A stretch of 64,000 nt of DNA from Nissolia schottii (Eukaryota; Streptophyta; Magnoliopsida; Fabales; Fabaceae): NCBI GenBank assembly GCA_003254905.1, contig QANU01085996.1:407511-471510 (forward strand). The letters are read 5' to 3'. Shown here one piece after another: positions 35,158 to 46,989 of the stretch. Every line of letters starts with the position of its first letter. Position 1 is the stretch's first letter. Below the pieces are notes generated by a model. That model was not told the origin of the DNA, did not search any database, and saw nothing but the letters and a program-made list of their open reading frames with translations. The position numbers were made by a program, and so were the translations under genes.

Positions 35158-38100
35158 TTACCCGCAAGGGGTAAGTTTCTTGTTTCCTGCACCCCTCGGA
35201 TTATCATCCTTCCAGTCATCCCATGCTCGTGCTTTGTCCTGTGCAGCATCATCATCTTCATCCTCATCTTCTCCCAGCCTCAACTTATTGTCCTTATGCC
35301 AAGATGAATTGGCTTCTTCCATGAGTCTGGCATTTCGCTCTTGCCACTTATTCATTATTTCCATTTCTTTAAGCCCAGCTTCTTCAATGCTCATAGTTGG
35401 CATCCTTCCACAAGAATATTAAACTTAGCATCTCAAAGAAAATGTGAATATTGTAACCAGGGTGTAGATAAAGTTACATCCTGAGCAAAAACTACGATCA
35501 CGTAATATTAATTTAATAGCACTTGTCCAGGACTTTGATCATAGGCAAACGATGGTGTCATGGTGCTACTAATACTATATCCCTCCTAGGCAATAGAACA
35601 AAACTGCAAGGAAATGCAACTTCATTTCCTTTCAGGCAGTCTCTTTAGAAAAGAAAAAAAAAAAAAGGTTACATTCATCTATTCATGAGCTCTTCATTAG
35701 CCAGGCTAAATGTGCAATTTATTGGTAGAAAGGGATAAATGTGTACCTATGACTAGGTTGGAAGACCTGAGCAGCCATTCTTTCCCTTTCAGTTGTCAAG
35801 TTTGCATTGACAAGGCTGGCTGGTCCAAATATTAGTGGCTGGTGCTTGTGATCATGTGCCTGTGAAGCCTTAGCTCTTCCTTCTAGAACATCTTGAGCAA
35901 AAGTGGCACATGTGATTGGCGGTGATGGTTTAGTGTACTGTGCACGATCTGCAGCATCACGATGCCAAGCTTGTGTTTTCTTGGCACGTTCATCAAGAAC
36001 ATCCCTAGAGAACTCCTTATCTCCATCCTAAAACATGGAGACATCACAAAAAACAACAAATATACCCAATTGTTAGCCTGAGCTAAATTACAATTTCCCA
36101 TTCCTCTTTGAAAAACATGTTAAATAGATTCAATTATGTATGCTAAAAAGCTTGAAATTCCAGAATTAGCTTCTGAAACATGCTACAATGTCTAAACACA
36201 ATTATGTATTGATTTCTACTACTATAGAACAGTTCTTCAATTTTCTACTTTTAACCCAGCAACATTCATTTAAGTAATAATAAGGTTTTCCAATACTATC
36301 AATGTAAAGCAGGGGCAACTGACAAGGTATAACTTTCTTCGCTACCAACCACTTTACTACCTTGGATTGTCTATCTTTTACAGCAGCCAACATTTCTTCC
36401 TCTTTCTTTAGCATTTCTAGTAGATCCATCGCCTGAACATGGCAAGATAAACTTGAGATGATGAGTAACAATGGAAAACAGAACTTTCAACAAATAAAAC
36501 TGCCGCATAAGTATGAAACCAACCTTACAGATCGCCAAAGATATGGTAGTATTCCAAGCCTGCTCCGGAAAAAAGAAAAAAGAAAAAAAAGAATCAATGG
36601 TACAGTGGGAAGATGTGTTCATACTTCATAGTGATCAGAACCATGCAGAATATATACTGCCACAAGCCTGCATTTTAAATGAATGCTCTTGTGCATTTGG
36701 AAAATCCAGAGTCCATTTCATAAAGCATAGGCCACTCCAACTATGGATCCCAAAAACCAATTTAAGAGTTTATCCCAATGTAATAAAGATCTCCAGTAAA
36801 GACTAACTAACAATGCTTAGAGCAGAAGCAACTAAGCAAGCTGAATTTAAGCCTATCTAAAGGAATATAGGTCCATGAGCTCACAAAAATAGGGAAGTAA
36901 GAGAATAATAGCAGCATTGACCAAAAATAAGTGGCACACCAAGACGCATACCTCTCTTTCTTCTTCCCCATCGTCATCCAATACTTCTTCCTCTCCTGCC
37001 TCAACAGGGGTTGACAGTGCAGCTGCTCTAGTAGAACGTCCCCTCCGTTCCTTTCGCTCTTTTATTTCCAACAACTTTGATTCTGCAGCTCTCTGACGTT
37101 TAAACCTGGCAATCTTCACAACAGGATACAAATTATTCACAAATGAACTGTGAGCATTTATGACACTCTTCATTAAAATTTGCTAGTCTAGTTTCCATTT
37201 CCAAGGAAATATAGGAAACAAAGGTTAAAAATACCGTTACAATGACTGAATTCTATAGAATTAGAAACTCCTGTTGTATCATTTTAAAAAAATGGAGGAA
37301 AACCAAACCTTCCTAGCCCTCTGATCAGCAGCAGATTTTGGTGCCCCTTGCGAATAAAATTCTAACTCCTCTTTCGGCACCAACTCCATTGCCTCACAAA
37401 AGGAGATGAATTCCTAGAAAAGGTAATTTTGTTAGTAAACTTCAATTGAAGGGAATTAATACTTAAGTTTTACAGGGAATTATGCAAATCATGTTGAACT
37501 GGCTTTTAAGTTTTTTGAGAGGTGGTTAGGTGAGCAGGGTTCCTTTACAGATCACCACTGACCTTTAGTTTAGCCTGGGAGGCCTTTAGAATCGGTAACC
37601 TGTCATCCTGTGCTATTTTTTCAGTCAACTCAGCTAGATAAAATGGTACCTGAGGGAATTATGACACGAAATTAATGAAATAGCTAGTAAAACAAAAACT
37701 CAAATCCTCAGTTATACTCAACAATAAGCAAAATGCTAAACTAGATCAACAAATACTCCATATATGGTTTATGTGCCCAGGTTTACCAGATTAACACATA
37801 TCCTCATGCGTACTCAGTTGAAGTGATGCTCAGGAGGACAGAATGGTTAAAAACCATTCCCACAACGAAATTTATTCTGTTAGAAAATTGAGTAATGATA
37901 CTATAGACTCAGGTTCACATTGAACCCAATACACGGTATGATATCATTCATTGCTTTTTATAATATCTACATATTTATAAGGAAGGATAATATCATGCCA
38001 TGGGTTCATCCCGGGTTTATAGTATCATTACTCTAGAAAATCCACCATTAAACTATCTAGCATAAAACTGAGGATAGTAGCTAAGCAAGGCAAGTATGCG

Positions 38101-38568
38101 GTTTATAACCAGTAAAAACTTAACTAGGTTAAGTTAAAAGAGAGCCAATCAATTACTCCAATGGGTAAAAAATAGAACCCAAAAAATTACCAAACCTATG
38201 CAGAACAAAACAAGTGTTGCTCCAGACCAAAAAAAGAGAGGAGAAGAAGAAGGTACCAGAAGATACTTGAGATTGGAGGTAGGGATATCGTCTTTGGTCT
38301 CGTTGGGGGAGAACAAGCCGAGCTTACTAACCATGTCGTCGCACTTGTGAAGTGCCTCGCACCCCTTCCTCACTAAATCCTGCATTAGAATTGCACACAC
38401 AATCATCACACAACGCAGAAATGGAAGATACGTTCATACGCATTGGAATAGGCGTAGGGTATTCTATACCTGATCGGCGGCACCGGAGTCGGTAACGGTG
38501 GCGTGGATCTTGCAGGCTTGCTCGAAGAGCGCCGGCAACGGCATCTCCTCCATTTTCCAATCACCCAT
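35158..38568 (-). CDS. TAP46: TAP46, PP2A-associated regulatory subunit (alpha4/Tap42 homologue)
   Basis: Nine exons give a 403-aa protein: 38,568-38,470; 38,379-38,257; 37,649-37,563; 37,413-37,309; 37,113-36,952; 36,559-36,524; 36,432-36,361; 36,027-35,747; 35,404-35,158. All junctions are GT..AG and phases agree. The N-terminal part is helical (LPALFEQACKIH, KGCEALHKCDDMV, LKYLLVPFYLAELTEKI). The family signature follows (RARKIARFKRQRAAESKL), then an acidic linker and the C-terminal region (GDKEFSRDVLDERA, FAQDVLEGRA, AWDDWKDDNPRGAGNKK). Length fits the family (about 400 aa). The alpha4/Tap42 family binds the catalytic subunits of PP2A-type phosphatases in the cytosol and acts downstream of TOR kinase; this is family knowledge. 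Exon 6 has only 36 nt. The 5' leader holds a GA/CT repeat (38,687-38,702). Confidence 0.95.
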
Positions 38569-38686
38569 CGTCCGGCGAAAAAATTCAATCACGGCGAGTA
38601 CCTATGAGGTGCCAATTGTGGAGACGGATGGATGAATTTCAAGGGTTCCAGAAAGATCCAGAAAATGATTTTGACGAAAGAGGGGG

Positions 38687-38702
38687 GAGAGAGAGAGAGA
38701 GT
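38687..38702. repeat. (GA)n repeat in the TAP46 5' leader/promoter
   Basis: About eight GA units on the + strand read as a CT repeat on the gene strand, about 120 bp upstream of the start codon. CT/GA tracts are frequent in plant 5' leaders and can bind BBR/BPC-type factors; that role is inference. Confidence 0.6.
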
Positions 38703-38709
38703 GGGGGTG

Positions 38710-40600
38710 AATTTACATGGATGGGTCCGCCACCACTCACGTCTAGCCACTTCAAGAGAGAGAGGGAAAAAATGTATGTTCGCTACGGGAAAAAAAGCTA
38801 CGTGCGGCCTTTTTATCCATTATTTTAAATCATTTAGGCCCAAATACGTAAACAAGTATCATTAAGGCGGGCCTCACCAAAAAATGAGTCAGGCCCATAG
38901 ATACTGTAAGTTTATAAACTTAATGTTTGTTTGGTATGACCTTTTTTTTAAAATAAAGTACTATTTTTATAATAAAAAATTACATTTATAATTTAAAGAG
39001 TATTTGGATACAACTTAAATTACTTTTTTATTTGTTTTATTAAAATAATACTCAACTAAAAAGAATCATTTTTATTATAAGTCAATCCAAATAAGTCATT
39101 GGTGAAGGAAGGCTATCGGATTTACAAAGGATGGCTGAAAGGCTCCCCTTTCTTTCATATTTTACAATGGATTTTGTCATTTGCATAACAATTTTTTTTA
39201 GGATCGTTGACATTGAGGTTTAAGCTCATAAACTCATTTATTCTACCCAAATTCTTTACCAAATATACCATTCTTTGTGGCTTTTAGAACATATGTGATG
39301 TGTCTTTTAGAACATTTTGGGAAAATAAAGTTATAAAATAATAATGTCAATGAAAATGATGAAAGGAAAGAAAGTAACGATAATAAATAAAAGTGTCAAG
39401 TCTGCGAAAAGAGATAGTCCATGTATCTAAATGCTACTCTCGTGTAAGCAAATTGCATTTGCATGTGACACTGTCGGGAAGTTTAGTCAGATATTTCGAA
39501 CTTCTGGTAGAATATTAGTATTCAATATTAAGCCAGCTCTCCGATTCACCCCAATGATTGGGTTTCCTCTGCGGTATTAAACTAAAAATAACTAGATTGA
39601 GATGATTCTTCAATTTTAAGTCATATATTTACTTATTTACTAACATTTATATTATTATTATTATTATTGTTATTATTGTTATTAAAGAATGGATCTGGTC
39701 TCACCTTATCTACCACCTGTTATTAAAGAATAGATCTGGTCTCACCTTATCTACCACCAGTTTGGACGCTAAGCCTGCTGCCCGCAACGTGTTGGATGGG
39801 TATGTGCTGGCTGAACCCGAACTTGTTTTGTCGACAAAGGACCATCTTATTATTAAAGACTGCATAAAAGGTTATAAGCTCATAGTTGCCCACATTCAAT
39901 ATGCCAGGCCAGCACATTAAAGCATAAAAATATTGCCATTCTGTATGCCCCCACTGCACCGACCTTAAAGAAAGACCAATATAATTGACTATTTTTCCTT
40001 TTCCTTTCCTTATCTAAAAGGAAGAGGGAACCACTTTCAAATTCCCACCGCAGATTTCTGTACTGTGATTCAACGCGTAAGTTACACATTCTATGCATAA
40101 ATTTAAATGTTGATATTAGACCAATAGAAATATATTGGCCAATTGCAAAAACTAAAAGGGAAAAAAAAAATTCCAAATGGTAACCTTTTCAGAGGTCACA
40201 TAGAACTTTGTAGTAAGACATGCATTTCCCTAATTAAAAATATTTTTTTTTTGATTCTCTAATACATTAAAAATTATAAAAATTTGCAAAATTTACTAAT
40301 CTTTATTTCTTAACCATTGCCCTTAACCCATGGCAGTAGAAAAACCCATTTAATTTTGATTGAGAATGAGAGCACGTCGAGACACCACAGGTCATTCACT
40401 CTGCATTTCTCAGACAAAGCCCAGCCCTCAAATGTTCAAACTAGAATGTCATCATTAACAAACATTAACGCACCCAAAAAATTGTATCAAATGCAATCTA
40501 CCAAAAGAGACAAGAAGTAGCACTGTCAATCCATGATTCCCCTGGACTTGAGAAGATGAAATTCAACAATGCTTAATATATAAAATCAACATCTTCAATC
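38710..40600. other. Intergenic between phytolongin and TAP46
   Basis: No gene is seen. A 41-bp tandem duplication sits at 39,691-39,769 (gatctggtctcaccttatct at 39,692 and 39,733), just after a (TTA/TTG)n microsatellite at about 39,648-39,682. 40,601-40,982 is likely the 3' untranslated part of phytolongin, with a C run at about 40,919-40,932. Confidence 0.45.
39691..39769. repeat. 41-bp tandem duplication
   Basis: Two near-identical units of 41 bp both contain gatctggtctcaccttatct and ctaccacc. The first repeat boundary includes tattaaagaat, which also occurs just before the first unit. Confidence 0.8.
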
Positions 40601-40982
40601 TGTAACTTTGCACAATCGAGCAAATCTCAGAAAAAACATGATCAGAACAAGGAAAATGTAGACAACCTGAACAGGATCTTCTCATACGCAACTCCCATCA
40701 AGAAGAAAAAAGAAGGGAAATTTCCAACGGAAATCAAAAAAAGAAGGAGCGAATCAAATAGAAACCCCCCAATTAACCCATCCATATACATACCCGGATT
40801 TTGTTTTCCCCCCAATTTATACAGAACATGTACGTATAAACCTCTCTGCTCTGCAGATAAAAACCGAAGAAGCCAATAACCCCTTTCGAAAAAGAGAAGG
40901 GAATAAAAAAAACCAGAACCCCCCCCCCCCCAAGAGAAAAAGGTTCCATTTTTGTTATCTGAGATTTTTTCGATCTTCAATT

Positions 40983-41759
40983 TCAATAAGCCATGCACTT
41001 GAACCCGCTACAAACCCAAAGCCAAATCACGAACAGAACCGCGCAGACGAACAAATCGAGCATCAGCACCACCCACACGTGCTTCTTCCATATGTGCTTC
41101 GCCTTCTGGTGGCGATCGTTGAGCGCGCCCTTCCCCGCCACCGCCACAGCAAAATCCCTAGTTCCGCATCCGCCGTTGATATCGTCGGCGGCCACGTCCA
41201 CCTTGTTCTCCGCCACGCCGCCGCCGTCTTTCCCGTCGATTACGCCGTTGGACTCCGACGCCCTCTTCTTCTTCTTCAGAAGCCCCTCCGCAGGCTTCGC
41301 GAGCAGCGGCACCGTCGCCGGCGACGTGCTCCCCTTCGAAGAGTCGTCGCTAGGGTTACGGCTCCGCGGAGCGGATCCGGATTCGAAATCGAGGGCGTCG
41401 CGGAAGATGGAGTCGAATTGGGGCTGGAAGCAGAATGGGGCAAGGCCGTCGGAGAGAGGGTGGGAGTGGAGGAAGGTGCGCGAGGCGGAGCTGAGGCGGT
41501 GGAGTAATCGGAGCTGGTGGCGCTTGGGGAGATGGTAGTCGAAGATGGCGAAGAAGAAGAAGGGAGGGTCGATGAGGAAGGCGAAGGTGCGGCGGTCGAC
41601 GGTGTGGGAGTAGAACGTGTGGTTGGGAGGCGCATGCGCGATGCATTGGGAGGCCAGGGATTCGACGCCGGGATCGGCGGAGGCGGCGCGGTGGTGGGCG
41701 AGGTTGGTGGTCGATCTCGCAACGCAAGCGTAGTGGATCATCTCTTGTTTGGAAACCAT
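40983..41759 (-). CDS. Phytolongin (longin-domain R-SNARE-like membrane protein)
   Basis: Single-exon, 258 aa from the start at 41,759 (MVSKQEMIHYACVARSTTNLAHH). A frame-compatible ATG 35 codons upstream (41,864) would add a Pro/Thr-rich extension; I prefer the downstream start because the longin domain begins at once after it. The longin domain covers about residues 6-125 (CVARSTT, TVDRRTFAFLIDPPFFFFAIFD, LLHRLSSASRTFL). A low-complexity middle follows (GLLKKKKRASES), then a basic segment and one C-terminal membrane anchor at about 228-252 (WVVLMLDLFVCAVLFVIWLW). There is no SNARE helix, which is the hallmark of phytolongins. The family is tail-anchored in endomembranes and thought to act in vesicle traffic. 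A telobox-like AAACCCTAA (minus strand, 41,947-41,955) lies in the leader/promoter. Confidence 0.88.
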   Translation of the reverse strand: MVSKQEMIHYACVARSTTNLAHHRAASADPGVESLASQCIAHAPPNHTFYSHTVDRRTFAFLIDPPFFFFAIFDYHLPKRHQLRLLHRLSSASRTFLHSHPLSDGLAPFCFQPQFDSIFRDALDFESGSAPRSRNPSDDSSKGSTSPATVPLLAKPAEGLLKKKKRASESNGVIDGKDGGGVAENKVDVAADDINGGCGTRDFAVAVAGKGALNDRHQKAKHIWKKHVWVVLMLDLFVCAVLFVIWLWVCSGFKCMAY

Positions 41760-41946
41760 CCTTGTTCTTCTTAATGGAATTGGAATCTGAGGGATTTCGA
41801 TTCTTGGTTTGGAATTGATTTCAGAGGTGGTGGTGGTGGTGGTGGTGGAGGGTGGAGGTGGCATTGGAAGGGATCAAGAGCGGATAGGTTTGGGAGTGGA
41901 TGGTGTTGTTATCGTTCTTGTGCTATTAACGATCATTGTGGAATTT

Positions 41947-41955
41947 TTAGGGTTT
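41947..41955 (-). promoter_or_regulatory. Telobox-like motif upstream of phytolongin
   Basis: The minus strand reads AAACCCTAA, about 190 bp before the preferred start codon. Such boxes are common in leaders of actively expressed plant genes. A chance match cannot be excluded. Confidence 0.35.
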
Positions 41956-42159
41956 TGATTTGGGGAATCGGGTTTTCATTTGAAAGAAAATGGAGAAAAG
42001 GGGGGAATGGGGAATGGGGCGATGATATTCGATGCTGATTGGCTGCGGAGCGGGCAGCCAACTGTCGTTGTCGTTCCCTTCTATTTTACCATCATTTCTG
42101 TCCTCTTTCCCCTCTTCCCCATCATCATTCATCTCATCCCAATTCCTCATGTACATTTT

Positions 42160-44880
42160 CTCCTTCTTTTTTTTTTAATCTGCTATATTAACATGGGTAA
42201 CATTATTTCGTGGATATTGTTTAAATATTTCAAAAATACTAACGTTGTCATCAATTAATTGACAATTTTGGACCAACACAAAGTTAGTCGAATGATAAGT
42301 AAATTATTTCCTTTTTAAAGAGTTTTAAGTTTAAGATTTTAAAAAAAAAATTGTCAGGAAAAAGTAGTCATATTATTCCGAATTAGATTAGTCGTAACAT
42401 AAAATATCATCCTTGTTTTTCAAAGTGCTAAACTAACAAAGCGCCATAGGCGCTTGTCCTCTTGTCACTATGTATATGTTCTCTCCCCTCTATGTGGTAC
42501 TTGTCCTCATCTTGCCTCTGTGCAATTGCCTATGTGCGTTTTTGCCCTCTCACCACTGTGTACCTGTCTTCACGCCTCAGTGCATTCCATGCCTCTTATG
42601 CCACAGCGATGTGCTTTCGATGCTTCATTTTTTGCCAATCTTTCTACGATAATCAATCGCCTTGCGCCCGATTGCTCAACCACTCTTTTCTTCTTTTGTT
42701 ACTCTATCTCTTTAATTTGTGATCTCAATTAATTTATACCACCTGTTTGATTATGTCTCCTAATCAAAAGAGAAACCACAAAGAAAAAATAAAAGATCAG
42801 AGGAAAGTGATGAAGATACTAAAGACGATAACGAAAGATTGAAAATCTGAAATATGATAAATTGCGAACTCTAGGGATTTATGACTATTCTAACTTAGTC
42901 AATGCCTTTAAATGTGGTTAGGGTTTTGAATTTCCTTAAGTTTCTCTATATCGTTCTTGTCTTAATCAATGATTTAAGATTCCTCTTTTTTTTATTGTCT
43001 ATTGTGTTTTATAGGACAACTTATGTATTTTTTTTTTTCATTCTGATAAAAGATAATACAACAATTTGTCTATCTTTGCAACCAAAAAAAATACTAATAA
43101 AATAATTTTATATGCTTAATTACTTTACTATATTTATTATTCTCATTAAAGACATGATTAAACTTTACAAATTATTTTTATTTTGGGTGTGCTTGTCTAT
43201 GCTTTTTGTTATTTATAAAGTATATTCTCTCTTTCTTACTGTTTTTTATTTTATCAAAAGCAAATACCTACTTCCTTCTTAAAATAAGTAGAAAATTTGA
43301 TTATTTTTTATTTTTACTGTTTTAAAAAGCACAAACAAATAATACAAAAAATAATATTAAATATTTTTTAATAAAAAAGTATTTTTCTCTCTAAAAAGTA
43401 CAAAAAAACACACCAATTAATTTTCCCGATATTAAAGTAAAATCTATTTTTAAATGTACAAATATCATCATTCTTTTAACTAGTTAAAAAAGTATTATTT
43501 TTTCTTACTTTATTCTATGTGTTAATAAATGAAAAGAAAAACTCTACAATTATATAATGAGGATTTATTTAGTAATTGTTTTTGGTCTCCATAAATTGAA
43601 TTGAGTCGTCTTAATCGTATCTTTTCAACTGTACTAAAAAAAATAATTAAACATCAGCTCTCTAGGGTTCAAGTCCTATGATCTTTTAAGTTCTTGGTGA
43701 ATGAATATAAAATATTTATTTTTGTCAACAGAAGGAAAAAAAAAGTCCTATGATTTTCACCCCCAGAAAAAAATGTATTGTTCAATTTCCACATTTGTAT
43801 ATAACAAAAAAAACATGAAACGATTTGCTCCCATTAATAGGCATAATAATTTAAGGTGGTTTGGCCAATTAAAGTAAAACAAGTGTGCTGGTAATAAAAC
43901 AACTAACGGGTATGCAAAAGAAGATAAAAAAAAGACTAACGGATTTCTAACCTACTAATATATATACATGTATGTATTATGTATGTAGTAATATGACAAA
44001 TAGTAAAATTATGAAGTCAATGCTCTTAAGATAATTAACTTTATTTAACTAATATCCCTTTATCTCGAAATTGCGTAACTAAATTATAATACCAACAAAG
44101 TTTACTATATTATTTAATAAAATTGACCATTATAGTTATGAATTTATTGGACATGGTATTAGCATAAAACTAAATGATGATGTAAATTTGTTACATTACG
44201 TTAGAAAAAAGCGAAAGTTGCAGTTGATCTCATAGTTGGAGTTATTGTTCTGAATCTTTTTAGTTGGGAGTCCTTAATTTGTTTTTCATCCTCCTTTTCA
44301 CGTCTTAAAAAAAATATGTTTGATCATTGTGAACATACACTTAAATATTAGATGGTTATCTCGAAATTCAAATTGTTGAGGTGGTAATCTCACAAGAACA
44401 TATTTAGCTAAGTGCTAAATTAATTTATTAATATTTAAATTAATTTATAATCAGATTTGGTAAAAAAAAAATTTGAATTTTCTCTTAAAAGAGTTATATG
44501 AATTTGTATATGCTCGTGTTACAATTTAACTTAATTCTTTCTTAATTACTATTAAAAAGACCAATAGTCATTTAAATGGGCTAGTGGACCTACAAGTTTA
44601 AACAAGTCAGTAACATAAGTCTTTAACATTATAACCGAGGCCAATAAAGAAAAAAACATTTAAAATCAAATGGATATTATATTTCATATAAATGTTATTA
44701 CACTAAAATTATTCTTTTGCGACAATTATTTAATAGTCATTATGTATTTGTTGCTAATTTCCCTCATTTACTAAAACTTTAGTGACCATGTATAATAGGG
44801 ATTTATTATATATATATATATATATATTGCTTCCAAATAATTTATATCTCATAATATGTTTTATGTAAAAAAAATTACAT
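42160..44880. other. Intergenic, AT-rich, repeats
   Basis: No gene is supported. 42,430-42,715 has overlapping short open frames in three phases that are Cys/Leu-rich and C+T-rich; these look like low-complexity DNA. At about 43,665-43,757 a short A-tailed insertion is flanked by aagtcctatgat on both sides. An AT microsatellite lies at 44,806-44,827. Confidence 0.4.
43667..43757 (+). mobile_element. Short A-tailed insertion with target duplication (SINE-like fragment?)
   Basis: aagtcctatgat appears at about 43,670 and again at about 43,745. The insert between them is about 60 bp and ends in a run of nine A. This is the footprint of a very short retroposed piece. The phrase gggttcaagtc just before the first copy resembles a pol III B box but lies partly outside the insert, so the type is unclear. 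Confidence 0.4.
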
Positions 44881-44893
44881 TTGTATCGGTCTG

Positions 44894-45042
44894 GATTTGA
44901 AATCGCCACATCCTGTGGCGATCTCAGACCCCAGAACTTTTCTTTATTAAGAAAATGGTTTGAAATCGTCACACCCTATGACAATTTTAGATTTTTTTTT
45001 AAATGTCTAAAATCGTCACACCCTATAACAATTTCAGACTCA
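44894..45042. repeat. Three spaced palindromic repeats
   Basis: Three related units of about 30 bp begin near 44,896, 44,961 and 45,009. Each is an imperfect dyad. The first, gaaatcgccaca-tcc-tgtggcgatctc, is almost perfect; the other two (aaatcgtcacaccctatgacaatttt and aaatcgtcacaccctataacaatttc) are decayed. The repeats are separated by AT-rich spacers of about 20-40 bp. Each could fold as a small hairpin if transcribed. Confidence 0.75.
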
Positions 45043-45099
45043 GGCTCGTACAGTTATAATTTTGTATTTCAGCCCATATTTTAAAATGCAAGTCATTCT

Positions 45100-46980
45100 A
45101 CCTCCATAAAAAAGTAAAGAGGCCGTATAATAGCGACTGAAGTTTTATTCTCTCTATTTTTTTCCTTTTTAGCTTTATTTCTTAGAGTCTCTGCCTCTCA
45201 CTCTTTTTAACTCAACCCAATTCCAGAGCTATGTTTTCTGGTGTGGAAATGGATTTGGATCATTTGTAGAAGTCACCATAAAATTTCTTTTCGTGATTAA
45301 GCTTCTATTGCGATGATTCTGTTACTGATCTTTTGATTTCACTGCCTGTGATTGCGTTGTTTCATAATAGAAGAAGAAAAGGGAGGATTTCAATTTCGTG
45401 AAACAGAGAGCTTCCAATTTGTGAGGCTTCCGAAGGCACAGGTTCTGATTTTGAGCTCGATGTGGTGATTTCTGCTTCCATTTTCGGTGATTGCTCTTAA
45501 TTTCTGCTAGGCTTAGCTGAAGATAAACATGCAATGTAGTAATCTTGTTTTCAGTTTTTGCTGCTGAAGATAGTTCAGGTGGTGTTGTTATTGTGGTTTG
45601 TGCATAATGCAGTTCGATTGTAATAGCAACAGTTTAAGCTTATGCAATTCAAGTGGAAAACCTATAATATCTGTTAGTTTCAGGTTATGGTGTTTTTAAG
45701 CTGTTGAAGTGCTTGCTTGGTTTTTTAGATGCCCATAATCAATTCTAAGACTCTAGAAGTGAAAAACTTGCACTTCTAGTGGCTGCCATAATTGATTATG
45801 GGTGTTCCCACATGGAAACCAAACATGCAAGAAGTCTATTTGAGGTAGTATTAGTCAAGAGTGAACTTTAACAATAATAACCAATATGAACAATTGTTAT
45901 ATTATGACTTCTTTCTCTATCTTACTCATCCTTATCATATCTACAACCTTGCCAATATATGCATTTGATTAATATTTCACATATCATTAAATTTTTGTTT
46001 CTGAAACGAAAAACATGCAGCATAGACTTCAGCATATCAGCATACAAAATGATGAAACTGGATGGAGACTGTGAAGCACAAGCATGATGGGTGATGAGCA
46101 GTGAATTTGTGGTTTTTAGAACACGAGGTTCTAATATAAGCTTGGTTGTGAACTATGCTAGAAGGATAAGCTGATAAGTAATACACTTAAATATGCACCT
46201 TAGTTTTTTGATAGTATATGTAAAGCCTTTTCACTTATGTTTGTATGCTTATGTTTGTGCAGGGTAACTCCCTTTCTTGGCTTGTGCCTGAGAGAAATAG
46301 TTGTTTTATCCACTCATTATTATTTAGTTTGAATATATTTATGTAATTGTTATTACAGGTTCACTGAGCATGCATTGAGAGAGAGATTATATCATTACTA
46401 GATCATCCTTTTCTTCTAACACTATACACTTCATTTCAGGTATCCTTTTTCATATAAATGTCACGACATCTTTTTAAAATTCAAAAACTTCTCAACACTG
46501 AGCATATTCTTTATTCTTAAGTGTGTCTGCCATGTTGGAATTTATATTTGCAATAAAACATGAAAAATATAATTTTCTATCTCTTCAAATTCCATTTTTT
46601 TTTTTTTGTTAAGAGAGCGTTGCCACACTTCTCTGGTTTGAGGCCTTTACTTGTGAATGTTGAAAGGTTTAATAGAAAAAAATTTATTGGGTAGTAATCT
46701 GTTAGTGTAGTGCTTATATGGCATAATCCATCTTGTTTGTGTTTTTTCTGGTTCACATTTATTTATTGTGGTCCATGCAATGTACATTGTAGATAATAAT
46801 ATTACTTCTATTTATGTTCATATTGTTAAGCGTTGTTAGCACATATTATTTTTTGATAAATTGTTAGGACATATTATGCGCTATTGTATGTAATTTGTAA
46901 GGAGGCTCTTTAATTTTGACAAGGGTTTCAGTAGATGATTTATAAAACATGCCAATTGCTAATAAAAGAAATATGCACTA
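45100..46980. other. Unassigned region, possibly transcribed non-coding DNA
   Basis: No open frame longer than a few dozen codons is convincing. The stretch 45,130-45,700 has a mixed composition more like transcribed leader than the AT-rich DNA around it, and encloses the hairpin at 45.7 kb. A non-coding transcript is a guess only. Confidence 0.25.
45709..45834 (+). repeat. Foldback hairpin of about 125 nt (microRNA-precursor-like or MITE)
   Basis: Arms pair as cccataatcaatt (45,732-45,744) with aattgattatggg (about 45,790-45,802), and ctagaagtg with cacttctag around a 9-nt loop. Outside these, cttgc-ttggttttt on the left pairs with gaaaccaaacatgcaag on the right. The total shape is an imperfect stem of about 55 nt per side, in the size range of plant MIRNA precursors. 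A 4-bp direct repeat, aagt, at both outer ends could equally mark a MITE insertion. No homology to a named microRNA was recognised. Confidence 0.6.
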
Positions 46981-46989
46981 TTGTATGTA

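Noticed and set aside
41043..41774. Long + strand frames opposite the phytolongin gene
   Set aside because: They are mirror frames of a G+C-rich coding exon; the minus-strand protein has a clear longin domain and membrane anchor.
42454..42732. Three overlapping Cys/Leu-rich + strand frames
   Set aside because: All three phases are open because of a C+T-rich repetitive stretch; no recognised domain.
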